A stretch of DNA of 64,000 bases from Pseudomonas alkylphenolica (GTDB lineage: Bacteria; Pseudomonadota; Gammaproteobacteria; Pseudomonadales; Pseudomonadaceae). This document shows, piece after piece, positions 62,179 to 64,000 of the stretch; within the stretch, counting starts at the first letter, position 1; the number at the start of each line of letters is the position of its first letter. Where the stretch lies: assembly GCF_004025535.1 (NCBI RefSeq), contig NZ_QJRG01000039.1:124001-188000 (forward strand). Reading direction: 5' to 3'. The notes under the pieces are model-generated. The model was not told the origin of the DNA. It made no database searches and saw only the letters and a list, made by a program, of their open reading frames with translations. The position numbers and the translations under genes are program-made.

Positions 62179-62862
62179 ATGCCCCACATACTCATTGTCG
62201 AAGACGAAGCCGCCATCGCCGACACCCTGATTTTTGCCTTGCAGGGTGATGGCCACAGCACGCATTGGGTAACGCTGGGCAGTGCCGCGCTGGAGCAGCA
62301 ACGACTGCACCCCGCCGACCTGATCATTCTGGACATCGGCCTGCCGGATATAAGCGGCTTTGAAACCTGCCGCCAACTGCGTCGCTTCAGTGAGGTGCCG
62401 GTGATGTTCCTCAGTGCCCGCGACGGGGAAATCGACCGGGTGGTGGGCCTGGAAATCGGCGCCGACGATTATGTGGTCAAACCCTTCAGCCCGCGCGAAG
62501 TCGCCGCCCGGGTGCGGGCGATCCTCAAACGCATAGCGCCGCGCAGCGAGCCTGAAGGCCGTGCGCAGGGGCCGTTTGAGGTCGATACTGTGCGTATGCA
62601 GATCCTCTATCACCGTCAGCCACTGAGCCTGACCCGCCACGAGTTCCGGCTGTTGCAGTGCCTGCTGGAACAACCCGAGCGGGTGTTCAGCCGCGAGCAA
62701 TTGCTCGATGCCGTCGGCGTGCCGGCAGATGCCGGCTATGAGCGCAACATCGACAGCCACATCAAAAGCCTGCGGGCCAAGTTGCGCCAGGTGGCGGTGG
62801 ACGCCGAGCCGATCCAGACCCACCGCGGCGTGGGTTACAGCTACAGCCCGAGCCACCGCTGA
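62179..62862 (+). CDS. creB: Response regulator CreB
   Basis: A 227-residue OmpR-type regulator. The phosphoacceptor is Asp52 (LIILDIGLPD), the switch Lys lies in DDYVVKPFSP, and a C-terminal winged helix (~residues 130-225) ends HRGVGYSYSPSHR. In Pseudomonas CreBC affects beta-lactam response and biofilm genes. The start at 62179 (MPHILIVEDEAA) matches homologues but has no Shine-Dalgarno. The TGA overlaps the creC start (TGATG-type). Confidence 0.93.
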   Translation: MPHILIVEDEAAIADTLIFALQGDGHSTHWVTLGSAALEQQRLHPADLIILDIGLPDISGFETCRQLRRFSEVPVMFLSARDGEIDRVVGLEIGADDYVVKPFSPREVAARVRAILKRIAPRSEPEGRAQGPFEVDTVRMQILYHRQPLSLTRHEFRLLQCLLEQPERVFSREQLLDAVGVPADAGYERNIDSHIKSLRAKLRQVAVDAEPIQTHRGVGYSYSPSHR

Positions 62863-64000
62863 TGCGCCTGGGCATCCGGATTTTTCTGGTGTACTTCCTG
62901 TTTGTCGGGCTGACCGGCTATTTCGTTCTCAACACCGTGCGCGAGCAAATCCGCCCCGGCGTGCGCCAGTCTGCCGAAGAAACCCTGGTGGACACTGCCA
63001 ACCTGCTGGCCGAAATCCTCCATGACGACGTCAAAGGTGGCACCCTGGGCCAGGGCCGCATGCCCGATTTGCTGCGTGCCTATGGCAAGCGACAGCCGCG
63101 GGCTGATATCTGGGGTTTGCCGAAAAACCAGGTTAACCACCGCATCTATGTCACCGACGCCAAGGGCATCGTCCTGCTCGACTCCAGCGGCGAAGCGGTG
63201 GGCCAGGACTACTCGCGCTGGAACGATGTGTACCTGACCTTGCGCGGCGAATATGGTGCGCGTTCGACCCGCTCGAACCCAGACGATCCGGAGTCGTCGG
63301 TGATGCACGTGGCGGCGCCGATTCTCGATGAAGGCAACATTATCGGCGTGGTGACGGTCGCCAAGCCGAACTCGTCGTTGCAGCCGTATATCGATCGCGC
63401 CGAACAACGCTTGCTGTACCTGGGGCTGGGCCTGATCGGGCTGGGTTTGCTGGTGGGGGCGGCCTTGTCTTGGTGGCTGGCGCGCTCGCTGCGGCGCCTG
63501 ACCCGTTACGCCCAGGCGGTCAGCGAAGGCGAGCGGATGGCGCTGCCCCATTATCGCGGCGGTGAACTGGGGCAGTTGGCGGCGGCGGTGGAGCGCATGC
63601 GCACCCAGCTGGACGGCAAGGACTACGTTGAGCGTTATGTTCACACCTTGACCCACGAGCTCAAGAGCCCGCTTGCCGCCATTCGCGGCGCTTCGGAGCT
63701 GCTGCAGGGACCGATGCCGGATGAGCAGCGCGAGCGCTTCGCCGGCAATATCGAGCGTGAAAGTGCACGCATGCAGCAACTGATCGAGCGCTTGCTCAAC
63801 CTGGCCCAGGTCGAGCAGATGCAAACCCTGGAGCAACAGCACCAGGTGGCGCTGGCGGCGCTGGTCGATGAATTGCTGGTCGCCCAGAGCGCACGGATCG
63901 AAAGCAATGGCTTGCAGGTGCGCCAACGTGTGCCCACCGGCATCCAGCTGTTGTGCGAGCCGTTCCTGATGCGCCAGGCAATTGGCAACCTGCTGGACAA
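62862..64000 (+). CDS. creC: Sensor histidine kinase CreC (partial, cut by window end)
   Basis: 379 codons of the CreC sensor kinase, open to the window end. An N-terminal helix (FLVYFLFVGLTGYFVLNTV) and a second helix (YLGLGLIGLGLLVGAALSWWLA) enclose a periplasmic sensor. A HAMP segment follows, then the dimerisation domain with phospho-acceptor His265 (LTHELKSPLAAIRG). The sequence ends in the ATPase domain at IGNLLDN. It overlaps creB by one base and is transcribed with it. Confidence 0.93.
   Translation, partial: MRLGIRIFLVYFLFVGLTGYFVLNTVREQIRPGVRQSAEETLVDTANLLAEILHDDVKGGTLGQGRMPDLLRAYGKRQPRADIWGLPKNQVNHRIYVTDAKGIVLLDSSGEAVGQDYSRWNDVYLTLRGEYGARSTRSNPDDPESSVMHVAAPILDEGNIIGVVTVAKPNSSLQPYIDRAEQRLLYLGLGLIGLGLLVGAALSWWLARSLRRLTRYAQAVSEGERMALPHYRGGELGQLAAAVERMRTQLDGKDYVERYVHTLTHELKSPLAAIRGASELLQGPMPDEQRERFAGNIERESARMQQLIERLLNLAQVEQMQTLEQQHQVALAALVDELLVAQSARIESNGLQVRQRVPTGIQLLCEPFLMRQAIGNLLD

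Overview
The window looks like chromosomal DNA of a Pseudomonas of the P. putida group. The GC content is high, REP elements with the core GCGGGCAAGCCCGCTCCCACA recur between genes, and the gene order matches what I remember of the P. putida region around PP_0284-PP_0330 (memory, not a search). No prophage, transposase, rRNA or CRISPR array was seen. There is one tRNA (Phe, GAA).

Layout. 1-7.9 kb: a GABA-permease-like transporter with a possible sigma-54 promoter, a hypothetical protein, polyphosphate kinase 2, a DUF3300/DUF2950 envelope pair and a phosphoethanolamine-transferase-like sulfatase. 7.9-11.7 kb: tRNA-Phe, then asmA-mutY-yggX with overlapping stop/start codons. 12-13.7 kb: an OFA-type MFS transporter. 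13.8-16.9 kb: hisB-hisH-DUF2164-hisA-hisF. 17-46 kb: a quaternary-amine catabolic block. It holds choline/betaine uptake (cbcXWV), serine dehydratase (sdaB), the regulator gbdR, carnitine degradation (caiX-cdhC-cdhA-cdhB with cdhR), glycine betaine demethylation (gbcA, gbcB), and dimethylglycine demethylation (dgcA, dgcB, etfA, etfB with a dipeptidase-like and a DUF5943-like gene). Two chemoreceptors and a ZapA-like pair follow. 46.6-57.4 kb: ltaE, then glyA-soxBDAG-purU-fdhA. 57.5-64 kb: a DUF3077 protein, a DUF2780 protein, an APC permease, an acyltransferase, a periplasmic retropepsin-like protease and creBC (creC is cut by the window end).

How the genes work together. Carnitine is oxidised and cleaved to betaine units. 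Glycine betaine is demethylated to dimethylglycine (GbcAB), sarcosine (DgcAB with EtfAB) and glycine (SoxBDAG). GlyA turns glycine into serine, and SdaB turns serine into pyruvate. The released one-carbon units are handled by PurU, FdhA and folate. Two GATase1-type AraC regulators, GbdR and CdhR, sit inside the block.

The most unusual signal is a dense cluster of DnaA boxes. Eight perfect TTATCCACA/TGTGGATAA copies and one TTATTCACA lie within about 2 kb, starting inside etfA and etfB and continuing through the 631-bp gap between etfB and gbcA. That gap also carries four imperfect repeat modules and AT-rich motifs. Two of the boxes inside genes use the rare Leu codon TTA. This looks like a DnaA-titration or origin-regulation locus comparable in kind to E. 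coli datA. The second notable item is a two-gene cassette of unknown function (29.3-30.9 kb) bracketed by a perfect 26-bp direct repeat.
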